From Mycobacterium sp. (GTDB taxonomy: Bacteria > Actinomycetota > Actinomycetes > Mycobacteriales > Mycobacteriaceae), in the NCBI RefSeq assembly GCF_004298145.1, contig NZ_SCRH01000042.1, forward strand, positions 1 to 64,000: a DNA stretch of 64,000 nt, read 5' to 3'. The notes under the pieces were generated by a model. That model was not told the DNA's origin and did not search any database. It worked only from the letters and a program-made list of their open reading frames with translations. A program made the translations under genes and the position numbers. Positions 57,342 to 64,000 of the stretch are shown in pieces (position 1 is the first letter of the stretch; every line of letters starts with the position of its first letter).

Positions 57342-58109
57342 GTGACTGACACGGCCACCGAGAACACCACCGAAAGTGCTGCCGACTACCGCAGACCCGC
57401 ATTCGTATCCCGTTCGATCCTGGTCACCGGAGGAAACCGGGGGATCGGTCTGGCGATCGCACAGCGGCTGGCCGCCGACGGCCACAAGGTGGCCGTCACG
57501 CATCGCGGATCCGGGGCGCCCGAGGGGCTGTTCGGCGTCGAGTGCGACGTCACCGACAACGACGCCGTCGATCGCGCCTTCAAAGAGGTCGAGGAGCACC
57601 AGGGACCGGTCGAGGTGCTGGTGTCCAATGCCGGCCTGTCCGCGGACGCGTTCCTGATGCGGATGACCGAGGAAAAGTTCGAGAAGGTCATCAACGCCAA
57701 CCTCACCGGGGCGTTCCGGGTGGCTCAGCGGGCATCGCGGACCATGCAGCGAAACAAATTCGGCCGAATGATCTTCATAGGTTCGGTCTCCGGCAGTTGG
57801 GGCATCGGTAACCAGGCCAATTACGCGGCCTCGAAAGCCGGTGTGATCGGCATGGCCCGCTCGATCGCCCGGGAGCTGTCGAAGGTCAACGTGACCGCGA
57901 ACGTGGTGGCGCCGGGCTACATCGACACCGACATGACCCGCGCGCTCGATGAGCGGATCCAGGAGGGGGCACTGCAATTCATCCCTGCGAAGCGGGTCGG
58001 CACCCCCGCCGAGGTCGCCGGGGTGGTCAGCTTCCTGGCGTCCGAGGATGCGAGCTACATCTCCGGTGCGGTCATCCCGGTCGACGGCGGCATGGGTATG
58101 GGCCACTGA
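57342..58109 (+). CDS. fabG1: Beta-ketoacyl-ACP reductase FabG1/MabA
   Basis: A 255-residue short-chain dehydrogenase that reduces beta-ketoacyl-AcpM in the FAS-II system for mycolic acid synthesis, using NADPH. Cofactor motif TGGNRGIG (29-36); catalytic Ser148, Tyr161 and Lys165 (YAASK). The N-terminus is eight residues longer than I recall for the M. tuberculosis protein. The C-terminus GGMGMGH is typical. It precedes inhA by 34 bp in the classical operon. Confidence 0.97.
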   Translation: MTDTATENTTESAADYRRPAFVSRSILVTGGNRGIGLAIAQRLAADGHKVAVTHRGSGAPEGLFGVECDVTDNDAVDRAFKEVEEHQGPVEVLVSNAGLSADAFLMRMTEEKFEKVINANLTGAFRVAQRASRTMQRNKFGRMIFIGSVSGSWGIGNQANYAASKAGVIGMARSIARELSKVNVTANVVAPGYIDTDMTRALDERIQEGALQFIPAKRVGTPAEVAGVVSFLASEDASYISGAVIPVDGGMGMGH

Positions 58110-58143
58110 ATACATCTACTAGACAAGAACTTTAAGGACGGAC

Positions 58144-58953
58144 ATGACGGGACTGCTCGACGGCAAACGGATCCTGATCTCGGGGATCATCACCGACTCG
58201 TCGATTGCGTTTCACATCGCCAAGGCGGCCCAGGAAGCGGGGGCGCAGTTGGTGCTGACCGGATTTGACCGGTTGCGCCTGATTCAGCGCATCGCCGACC
58301 GGCTGCCGGAGAAGGCGCCGCTGATCGAACTCGACGTGCAAAACGAGGAGCACCTGGGCTCGCTCGCCGAGCGGGTGACGGCCGAGATCGGCGACGGCAA
58401 CAAGCTTGACGGCGTGGTGCACTCGATCGGTTTCATGCCTCAGACGGGAATGGGCATCAACCCGTTCTTCGACGCGCCGTACGAGGATGTCTCCAAAGGT
58501 ATTCACATCTCGGCGTATTCGTACGCCTCGCTGGCCAAGGCGGCGCTGCCGATCATGAACCCCGGCGGTTCCATCGTGGGCATGGACTTCGACCCGAGCC
58601 GCGCGATGCCGGCCTACAACTGGATGACGGTGGCCAAGAGCGCGCTGGAATCGGTCAACCGGTTCGTGGCGCGCGAGGCGGGCAAGGTGGGCGTCCGTTC
58701 CAATCTCGTTGCCGCGGGGCCGATCCGGACGTTGGCCATGAGCGCAATCGTCGGCGGCGCGCTCGGCGAAGAGGCCGGCGCCCAGATGCAGCTGCTCGAA
58801 GAGGGCTGGGATCAGCGCGCGCCGATCGGCTGGAACATGAAGGATCCGACACCGGTCGCCAAGACGGTGTGCGCGCTGCTGTCGGATTGGCTGCCGGCGA
58901 CGACGGGGACCATCATCTACGCCGACGGCGGCGCGAGCACCCAATTGCTCTAG
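58144..58953 (+). CDS. inhA: Enoyl-ACP reductase InhA
   Basis: A 269-residue NADH-dependent trans-2-enoyl-ACP reductase of FAS-II, target of isoniazid-NAD and ethionamide-NAD adducts. Catalytic Phe149, Tyr158 and Lys165 are in place. Residues known for resistance changes are wild type: Ile16, Ile21, Ser94 and Ile194. Length is identical to that of M. tuberculosis. AAGGACGG precedes the ATG. It is co-transcribed with fabG1. Confidence 0.98.
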   Translation: MTGLLDGKRILISGIITDSSIAFHIAKAAQEAGAQLVLTGFDRLRLIQRIADRLPEKAPLIELDVQNEEHLGSLAERVTAEIGDGNKLDGVVHSIGFMPQTGMGINPFFDAPYEDVSKGIHISAYSYASLAKAALPIMNPGGSIVGMDFDPSRAMPAYNWMTVAKSALESVNRFVAREAGKVGVRSNLVAAGPIRTLAMSAIVGGALGEEAGAQMQLLEEGWDQRAPIGWNMKDPTPVAKTVCALLSDWLPATTGTIIYADGGASTQLL

Positions 58954-58969
58954 ACAGCAATGGAATTCC

Positions 58970-60031
58970 ATGGATTTTGATGCCGTCCTGCTGCTGTCCT
59001 TCGGTGGCCCGGAAGGTCCCGAGCAGGTTCGGCCGTTCTTGGACAACGTCACCCGGGGCCGCAACGTGCCGCCGGAACGCCTCGACCATGTGGCCGAGCA
59101 CTACATGCATTTCGGCGGGGTGTCACCGATCAACCGGATCAACCTGGCGCTGATCGAGCAGTTGCGCGCCGAGTTGACCGGCCGCGGTCTGGACGTACCG
59201 GTCTACTTCGGCAACCGCAACTGGGAGCCCTACGTCGAAGACACCGTCGCAACGATGCGCGACAACGGAATTCGGCGGGCAGCGGTATTCGCGACCTCGG
59301 CGTGGAGCGGCTATTCCAGCTGCACTCAATACGTCGAGGACATCGCCCGGGCGCGCCGGGCGGCGGGGCCGGATGCCCCCGAATTGGTCAAGCTGCGGCC
59401 GTATTTCGACCACCCGCGTTTCGTGCAGATCTTCGCCGATACCATCGGTGCGGCCTCCGGGGCCTTGACCGCCGAGCTGGGGGCACCGCCCGCTCGCGGG
59501 GGACCGGCCGGCGCGCGTCTGGTGTTCACCGCCCATTCGATCCCGGTGGCGGCCGACGAGCGCCTGGGCCCACGGTTGTACAGCCGCCAAGTCGCCTACG
59601 CTGCAAGCCTTGTGGCCTCCGCCGCCGGATACGCCGGGTACGACCTGGTGTGGCAGTCGCGGTCGGGGCCGCCCCAGGTTCCGTGGCTGGAGCCCGACGT
59701 CGCCGACCACCTGGCGACGCTGGCGGAGGCCGGCACCACGGCCGTCATCATCTGCCCGATCGGGTTCGTGGCCGACCACATCGAGGTGGTGTGGGACCTC
59801 GACCACGAGTTGGCGGCTCAGGCCGAGGCGGCGGGGATAACGATGGTGCGGGCCTCAACGCCCAACGCCCATCCGCGTTTCGCGCAGATGGCCGCCGACC
59901 TGATCGACGAATTGCGTTACGGCCGGGCGCCGGAACGGGTGAGTGGTCCCGACCCGGTGCCCGGGTGCCTTGCCAGCGTCGACGGCGCGCCATGCCGCCC
60001 GCCGCACTGCGCGGCCGGCGATCAGGATTAG
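58970..60031 (+). CDS. hemH: Ferrochelatase (coproporphyrin type)
   Basis: A 353-residue ferrochelatase inserting Fe2+ into a porphyrin; in actinobacteria the substrate is generally coproporphyrin III. Seen: LLLSFGGPEGPEQVRPFL at the N-terminus, the catalytic His in FTAHSIP, and Glu in the VADHIEVVWDLD block. Cys333, Cys342 and Cys347 near the C-terminus may include [2Fe-2S] ligands as in other mycobacterial enzymes. It starts 16 bp after inhA and is called hemZ in older annotation. Confidence 0.95.
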   Translation: MDFDAVLLLSFGGPEGPEQVRPFLDNVTRGRNVPPERLDHVAEHYMHFGGVSPINRINLALIEQLRAELTGRGLDVPVYFGNRNWEPYVEDTVATMRDNGIRRAAVFATSAWSGYSSCTQYVEDIARARRAAGPDAPELVKLRPYFDHPRFVQIFADTIGAASGALTAELGAPPARGGPAGARLVFTAHSIPVAADERLGPRLYSRQVAYAASLVASAAGYAGYDLVWQSRSGPPQVPWLEPDVADHLATLAEAGTTAVIICPIGFVADHIEVVWDLDHELAAQAEAAGITMVRASTPNAHPRFAQMAADLIDELRYGRAPERVSGPDPVPGCLASVDGAPCRPPHCAAGDQD

Positions 60032-60032
60032 C

Positions 60033-60079
60033 GGGGATCGCGAGCGCGGCGGAGCCGGGTGAAGCGGGTCGCCGCCAAC
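60033..60079 (-). repeat. Inverted single copy of the 54-56-bp repeat family
   Basis: Between two convergent stop codons lies GGGATCGCGAGCGCGGCGGA followed by GCCGGGTGAAGCGGGTCGCCGCCAAC. Read on the minus strand it matches the units at 6607 and 39046. It fills nearly the whole gap between hemH and the next gene. Confidence 0.8.
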
Positions 60080-60083
60080 AGAA

Positions 60084-61028
60084 CTAGTCGGCCCAGGCCG
60101 AATGCAGGATCGCGGTCACGGCGGCCATCCGCGCCGAACGCACCACGGCGGTCAGCGGTCGCAGCGCATCGCTGGCGATGCGTGCCTCCGACGACGATTG
60201 CGTTCCGACCGGCTCCAGGCCGGCGGCGATCGGCGCGGCGAAACGGTCCGGCGAGTCGGACCGGCTCAGCCCCGCGCTGACCGCGATGATGGCGTCGACG
60301 TGCGCGGCGTTCTCCAGTACCCGCAATGCGCGCGCCGGCGCGTGATCGGGAATGCGGTGTTGCCGTGCGGATTCCAGCAATTGCTCGACGAGCCCTCGCG
60401 GATCGTCGATGTCGGCCGCGGCCGATCCCAGGCCGATGGCGCCGAGCGCGTCGGCCGCCGATCGCACGGCCGACCGCAGCGTGTACTCGGCGTCGCCGAG
60501 CTCGTAGTGGTCAAGTATCGGCACGCCGGGAAGGGAGTAGACCGTCCACGTGAGCGCGCACAATTCGGCCAGGCCCGTCTCATAGTCGTCGGGTATGTCG
60601 GCGTCATCCTGATACGAGAATTCGGGGACCAGGCCGACGGCGGTGGCGGGGCTTTGAGGGTTGGCGATGATGATCGCCTCGCCGGCGGCCAGCGCATCGC
60701 GTTCGAACTGTGTTCCCGGGGCCAGTCCGCGCACATCGCCCGGTACCGGCAAAACCATGTTGATCGTCCCGCGCATCAGGGGAGGCACACCCGGCGTCGA
60801 CGTCGGCCGGCCCGCCGCGGCACGCAGAGTCTGCAACAGCGTGACCGTCCCGACGTCGTGTACATCGGGCCACGGCAGCCCGGTATGGCCCGCCGCGACG
60901 GCATCATACGCGGTCACCGATTGCTTTGGCGCCCAAACAGATAACGCGTCCAGGACGTCGTCGGGCGCGGCCTTGCCCGCGAGCCAGGCGTTGGCCCACA
61001 GGGACAGCGAAACACTGGGACACCACAC
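60084..61028 (-). CDS. Conserved hypothetical protein, Rv1486c-like
   Basis: A 314-residue mainly helical soluble protein of unknown function. Recognisable conserved segments are VWCPSVSLSLWANAWLAG at the N-terminus and NMVLPVPGDVRGLAPGTQFE in the middle. GTG 61028 has no ribosome-binding site but a -10-like TACACT lies seven bases upstream, so a leaderless transcript is likely. The frame runs to 61058 without support. It is convergent with hemH and divergent from the NfeD gene. Confidence 0.8.
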   Translation of the reverse strand: MWCPSVSLSLWANAWLAGKAAPDDVLDALSVWAPKQSVTAYDAVAAGHTGLPWPDVHDVGTVTLLQTLRAAAGRPTSTPGVPPLMRGTINMVLPVPGDVRGLAPGTQFERDALAAGEAIIIANPQSPATAVGLVPEFSYQDDADIPDDYETGLAELCALTWTVYSLPGVPILDHYELGDAEYTLRSAVRSAADALGAIGLGSAAADIDDPRGLVEQLLESARQHRIPDHAPARALRVLENAAHVDAIIAVSAGLSRSDSPDRFAAPIAAGLEPVGTQSSSEARIASDALRPLTAVVRSARMAAVTAILHSAWAD

Positions 61029-61035
61029 GTGACGC

Positions 61036-61041
61036 AGTGTA
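61036..61041 (-). promoter_or_regulatory. -10 element of a probable leaderless promoter
   Basis: TACACT on the minus strand fits the mycobacterial TANNNT -10 pattern. Seven bases separate it from the GTG at 61028, which would then be the transcription start. Confidence 0.5.
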
Positions 61042-61072
61042 GTTGTTTTGCCCCGCAAAGGCCGATCACGCG

Positions 61073-61078
61073 TATCCT
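61073..61078 (+). promoter_or_regulatory. -10 element of a probable leaderless promoter
   Basis: TATCCT fits TANNNT and lies six bases before the ATG at 61085, which has no ribosome-binding site. It is back to back with the minus-strand element at 61036. Confidence 0.5.
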
Positions 61079-61084
61079 TGCCGC

Positions 61085-61522
61085 ATGCACGCCGCGCTGC
61101 TTTGGCTAATATTCGCGCTGGTGCTGGCCGGTGCGGAGGCGCTCACCGGCCATCTGTTTTTGGTGATGCTCGGTGGGGGCGCACTGGCCGCGGCGCTGAC
61201 CAGTTGGCTGCTGGATTCTGCGGTGTGGGTGGACGGGGCGGTGTTCCTGGTCGTCTCGGTGCTGCTGTTGGTGCTGGTTCGTCCGCCGCTGCGGCGGCGG
61301 TTGACACCGGCGAACGTGCCGCGCTTGGGGATCGAGGCGCTGGAGGGCAAAACCGCGCTGGTGCTCGAGCGGGTGGCCCGGGACAACGGTCAGGTGAAGC
61401 TCGACGGCCAAGTGTGGACCGCGCGTCCGCTCGACGAGAACGACGTCTACGAACCGGGCGAGCCGGTCACGGTCATGCAGATCGACGGCGCGACCGCAGT
61501 GGTCTTCAAGACCAGCCTGTAG
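61085..61522 (+). CDS. NfeD-like membrane protein
   Basis: A 145-residue NfeD short-form protein: two to three membrane helices (about 4-26, 30-45, 47-66) and a C-terminal OB-fold beta domain (about 80-140, GKTALVLERVARDNGQVKLD, ending VMQIDGATAVV). NfeD proteins pair with SPFH/stomatin proteins in membrane microdomains; the SPFH gene follows 35 bp later. Corresponds to Rv1487. Confidence 0.9.
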   Translation: MHAALLWLIFALVLAGAEALTGHLFLVMLGGGALAAALTSWLLDSAVWVDGAVFLVVSVLLLVLVRPPLRRRLTPANVPRLGIEALEGKTALVLERVARDNGQVKLDGQVWTARPLDENDVYEPGEPVTVMQIDGATAVVFKTSL

Positions 61523-61557
61523 GGCGGCGAGAACGGCTGCGAAAGAGAGGAACTCCG

Positions 61558-62688
61558 ATGCAAGGTGCGGTTGCTGGTCTGGTGCTGCTGGCGGTTCTGG
61601 TCATCTTTGCCATCGTCGTGGTGGCCAAGTCGGTGGCGCTGATACCTCAGGCGGAGGCCGCGGTGATCGAACGGCTGGGTCGATACAGCCGCACGGTGAG
61701 CGGGCAACTGACGTTGTTGGTGCCGTTCATCGACCGGATCCGGGCCCGGGTGGATCTGCGCGAGCGGGTGGTGTCGTTCCCGCCGCAGCCGGTGATCACC
61801 GAAGACAACCTGACGCTCAACATCGACACCGTCGTCTACTTCCAGGTCACGGTTCCGCAGGCGGCCGTCTACGAGATCAGCAACTACATCGTCGGCGTCG
61901 AGCAGCTGACCACCACCACGCTGCGCAACGTCGTCGGCGGCATGACTCTGGAGCAGACACTGACGTCGCGCGATCAGATCAACGGACAGCTGCGCGGCGT
62001 GCTCGACGAAGCCACCAACCGCTGGGGCCTGCGGGTCGCCCGGGTCGAGTTGCGCAGCATCGACCCGCCGCCGTCGATCCAGGCATCGATGGAAAAGCAG
62101 ATGAAGGCCGACCGTGAGAAGCGGGCGATGATCCTGACCGCCGAAGGTATGCGCGAGGCGGCGATCAAGGAGGCCGAGGGTCAGAAGCAGGCGCAGATCC
62201 TCGCGGCCGAGGGCGCCAAGCAGGGCGCGATCCTGGCCGCCGAGGGCGACCGGCAGTCCCGGATGCTGCGCGCCCAGGGTGAACGCGCCGCCGCCTACCT
62301 GCAGGCGCAGGGGCAGGCCAAGGCCATCGAGAAGACGTTCGCTGCGATCAAGGCCGGCCGGCCCACCCCGGAGATGCTGGCCTACCAGTACCTGCAGACG
62401 CTGCCGGAGATGGCGCGCGGCGACGCCAACAAGGTGTGGGTGGTGCCCAGCGACTTCAGCGCGGCGTTGCAGGGATTCACCAAACTCCTGGGTACCCCGG
62501 GCCAGGACGGGGTGTTCCGGTTCCAGCCCTCGCCCGTCGAGGACGCGCCCAAGCACGGCGCCGACGACGACGCCGACGTGGCGGACTGGTTCTCCACCGA
62601 AACCGACCCCGCGATCGCGGAGGCGGTGGCCAAGGCGGAGGCGATAGCCCGCAAGCCTGCGGACGGCCCGGGCGAGCTGACTCAATAG
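61558..62688 (+). CDS. SPFH/stomatin-like protein
   Basis: A 376-residue band-7 protein: one N-terminal membrane helix (5-25), an SPFH domain (about 28-195) beginning IPQAEAAVIERLGRYSRT, then a long Ala/Glu/Gln-rich coiled coil (195-265, with repeats of ILAAEG). Such proteins oligomerise and organise membrane microdomains or protect proteases. AGAGAGGAA precedes the ATG. It forms a pair with NfeD; Rv1488 in M. tuberculosis. Confidence 0.93.
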   Translation: MQGAVAGLVLLAVLVIFAIVVVAKSVALIPQAEAAVIERLGRYSRTVSGQLTLLVPFIDRIRARVDLRERVVSFPPQPVITEDNLTLNIDTVVYFQVTVPQAAVYEISNYIVGVEQLTTTTLRNVVGGMTLEQTLTSRDQINGQLRGVLDEATNRWGLRVARVELRSIDPPPSIQASMEKQMKADREKRAMILTAEGMREAAIKEAEGQKQAQILAAEGAKQGAILAAEGDRQSRMLRAQGERAAAYLQAQGQAKAIEKTFAAIKAGRPTPEMLAYQYLQTLPEMARGDANKVWVVPSDFSAALQGFTKLLGTPGQDGVFRFQPSPVEDAPKHGADDDADVADWFSTETDPAIAEAVAKAEAIARKPADGPGELTQ

Positions 62689-62697
62689 GATGGCCCC

Positions 62698-63054
62698 ATG
62701 AGTGCGTTGACTTCACCCAAGACCTATGCGGCGCTGGCCGCGTTCCACGCCGTCGACGCGGTGGCCTGCGGCGTGCAGCTGGCTCCCATCAAGAAGACAC
62801 TGGATGACCTGGGTGTCCCGGAGAACGTTCGGCCCGTGTTGCCGGCGGTGAAGGCGGCCGCCGCGGTCGGCCTGCTGTCGGTCACCCGTTTCCCCGGGCT
62901 GGCGAGGCTGACGACGGCGATGCTGACGCTGTACTTCGTGTTCGCGGTCGGCGCGCACGTCCGGGTGCGCGACAAAGTCGTCAATTGCCTTCCGGCCGCG
63001 CTGTTTTTGGCCCTGTCCGCCGCGATGACGGTCAAGGGCCCGGACCGCGCTTAG
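62698..63054 (+). CDS. Small DoxX-like membrane protein
   Basis: A 118-residue protein with four hydrophobic segments (about 10-28, 50-66, 70-88, 95-112), the DoxX/DoxX-2 pattern. It starts 9 bp after the SPFH gene and has the same length as Rv1489. The function is unknown. Its stop overlaps the convergent Ddn-like gene by four bases. Confidence 0.78.
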   Translation: MSALTSPKTYAALAAFHAVDAVACGVQLAPIKKTLDDLGVPENVRPVLPAVKAAAAVGLLSVTRFPGLARLTTAMLTLYFVFAVGAHVRVRDKVVNCLPAALFLALSAAMTVKGPDRA

Positions 63055-63545
63055 TCCAGCTTCAGCTCGACCAGCGGCAACGGGGTGTCCGTGTCGGTGA
63101 TCGGCGCGCCGAGCGTGTCCTCGAGCACGGGGCGCATCCGCTCCCACGCTTTGGGGTGACGGGTGCGGTACGCGGCCATGATGCGGTCGGCCTCGTGCGG
63201 GTCGAGCACGCGCGCGGTGGCGGGCCTGGGGGCGTGGCTGCCGGCGTAGACGCGCACCCGCGGGTTGGCCGCGATGTTGCGGAACCACTGGGCTTTTCGG
63301 CCGAATCCCGAGGCGACGACGTAGACGTCGGGTGACGGATGATCGATGACCTCCAGCACCGCGTAGCGCGGCACACCCGACTTGCGGCCGATGTGCTCGA
63401 GCAACAGGATGCGCGAGCCGAACAGCGCGCCCGCGCGAGCCTTGTAGATCCAGATCGGTGCGCGCATGAGACGGCGCGACCTCAGCAGCCCTGCGGCGAG
63501 CTTGGCGGGGAGCGACGACGGTTGATCTCGTGACATTCTCCCCAT
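63051..63545 (-). CDS. Ddn-like F420-dependent nitroreductase-family protein
   Basis: A 164-residue member of the deazaflavin (F420)-dependent nitroreductase/quinone-reductase family. Seen: ILLLEHIGRKSGVPRYAVLE, then DVYVVASGFGRKAQWFRNI and the NPRVRVYAG motif, all standard for the family. The cofactor is F420H2; the substrate is unknown (quinones are likely). Start at 63545, with an alternative ATG at 63536. It is convergent with the DoxX-like gene. Confidence 0.88.
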   Translation of the reverse strand: MGRMSRDQPSSLPAKLAAGLLRSRRLMRAPIWIYKARAGALFGSRILLLEHIGRKSGVPRYAVLEVIDHPSPDVYVVASGFGRKAQWFRNIAANPRVRVYAGSHAPRPATARVLDPHEADRIMAAYRTRHPKAWERMRPVLEDTLGAPITDTDTPLPLVELKLD

Positions 63546-63660
63546 CCTGCCCTCAGGGGTGCGGGCCGGCTCGACGCCGGGCGCGGGTGATGGCGATGGT
63601 GACGGCGGCTAAACGTAATCGGCGCCTTCACGGTGAGCGGCGGCCGCCCCGAACACGTGG

Positions 63661-64000
63661 TCAGCCCGGGGAAGACGGTGCGGTGACGGCGGTCAGATGC
63701 CACTTGTCCAGCCAGGGCCGCACCAACTCGGCGACGGAGAATTTGGCGCGGGCCGCGCACCCGGCTTTGGGTGTGTAGGGGTCACCGCCGCGGATGAGGA
63801 TGCCGACGGCGCTGACGGTACCGTCGCGTTGGTAGAGGTATACCGGGCCGCCCGAATCGCCGCATTGGCCGCTCGCCAGGAACACGACCTTGCTGGCGGT
63901 GATCTCCACGATCTGTCCGCAGGCGTCGGCGCCGGAGCCCATGCCGAATTTGCACAACTGCTGGCCGACTTGCAAATTGGTGGCGACGCCAGTGACCGGC
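63661..64000 (-). CDS. Trypsin-like serine protease, 5' end outside window
   Basis: The C-terminal part of an S1-family serine protease. GQCGDSGGPVYLY contains the nucleophile Ser with its oxyanion glycines, and paired cysteines (CKFGMGSGADACG) suggest secretion. The His and Asp of the triad would lie upstream, beyond 64000, where the frame stays open to the edge. The C-terminus (VRPWLDKWHL) is complete. In M. tuberculosis I do not recall such a gene after Rv1489A, so this may be species-specific. Confidence 0.8.
   Translation of the reverse strand, partial: PVTGVATNLQVGQQLCKFGMGSGADACGQIVEITASKVVFLASGQCGDSGGPVYLYQRDGTVSAVGILIRGGDPYTPKAGCAARAKFSVAELVRPWLDKWHLTAVTAPSSPG

Overview
The window is chromosomal DNA of a high-GC mycobacterium, most likely a slow-growing non-tuberculous species. 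The fabG1-inhA pair, the RipA/RipB-MoxR block, the SufR-led SUF operon, OpcA next to Zwf, MptB and a MIRU-like intergenic repeat all point to Mycobacterium. Gene order follows the M. tuberculosis Rv1426c-Rv1489 stretch, which I compare from memory only. Differences from that order: a ppc gene after secG, an aldo/keto reductase, an HDAC-family protein and an MFS transporter before the pentose-phosphate operon, no intein in sufB, no ctpD or second thioredoxin before echA12, and two secreted DUF5666-like paralogues after sufT.

Layout. 1-336 holds no convincing gene. 337-8159: lipid genes (esterase, acyl-CoA synthetase, acyltransferase, all minus strand), then a small helical protein, a DUF3556 membrane protein and an FAD oxidoreductase (plus strand). 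8286-14491: gap-pgk-tpiA-secG-ppc, lower glycolysis plus a protein-export subunit and anaplerosis. 14659-18656: AKR, HDAC-like protein, coiled-coil protein and MFS transporter. 18697-25154: minus-strand operon tkt-tal-zwf2-opcA-pgl. 25410-32537: ctaB, qor, a shortened ATP-grasp-like gene, ctaA, an ABC exporter pair and mptB. 32703-39013: sufR-B-D-C-S-U-T. 39046-40914: a four-copy 56-bp tandem repeat and the two DUF5666-like genes. 40989-46857: fadE15, a thioredoxin, echA12, an ABC-F protein, a small HTH protein and acnR. 46879-49698: acn. 50044-56296: a membrane protein, ripA, ripB, moxR1, a DUF58 protein and a VWA protein. 56355-57200: a DUF559-like nuclease gene between two 46-bp palindromes. 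57342-60031: fabG1-inhA-hemH. 60084-64000: a conserved hypothetical, NfeD, an SPFH protein, a small DoxX-like membrane protein, a Ddn-like protein and a partial secreted trypsin-like protease.

How the parts work together. GAPDH, PGK and TPI share one strand and near-contiguous spacing, and the pentose-phosphate genes overlap by 4 bp at several joints. CtaA and CtaB make heme A for cytochrome oxidase. SufR, the SUF machine and aconitase link Fe-S supply to Fe-S use. RipA and RipB cut peptidoglycan at division, and the adjacent MoxR-DUF58-VWA trio is probably a chaperone-like module. Three regulatory sites can be read directly: a 15-bp match to the SufR motif overlapping the sufR GTG, a 16-bp match to the AcnR operator upstream of acn, and the fabG1 promoter in which the bases at -17, -15 and -8 are the ones I recall as wild type.

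The most notable non-genic signal is a family of about 54-56-bp repeats with inverted arms. It occurs as two copies read in frame at 6607-6714, four copies at 39046-39268, one at 45846-45898 and one inverted at 60033-60079. A separate 46-bp palindrome pair flanks the nuclease gene.
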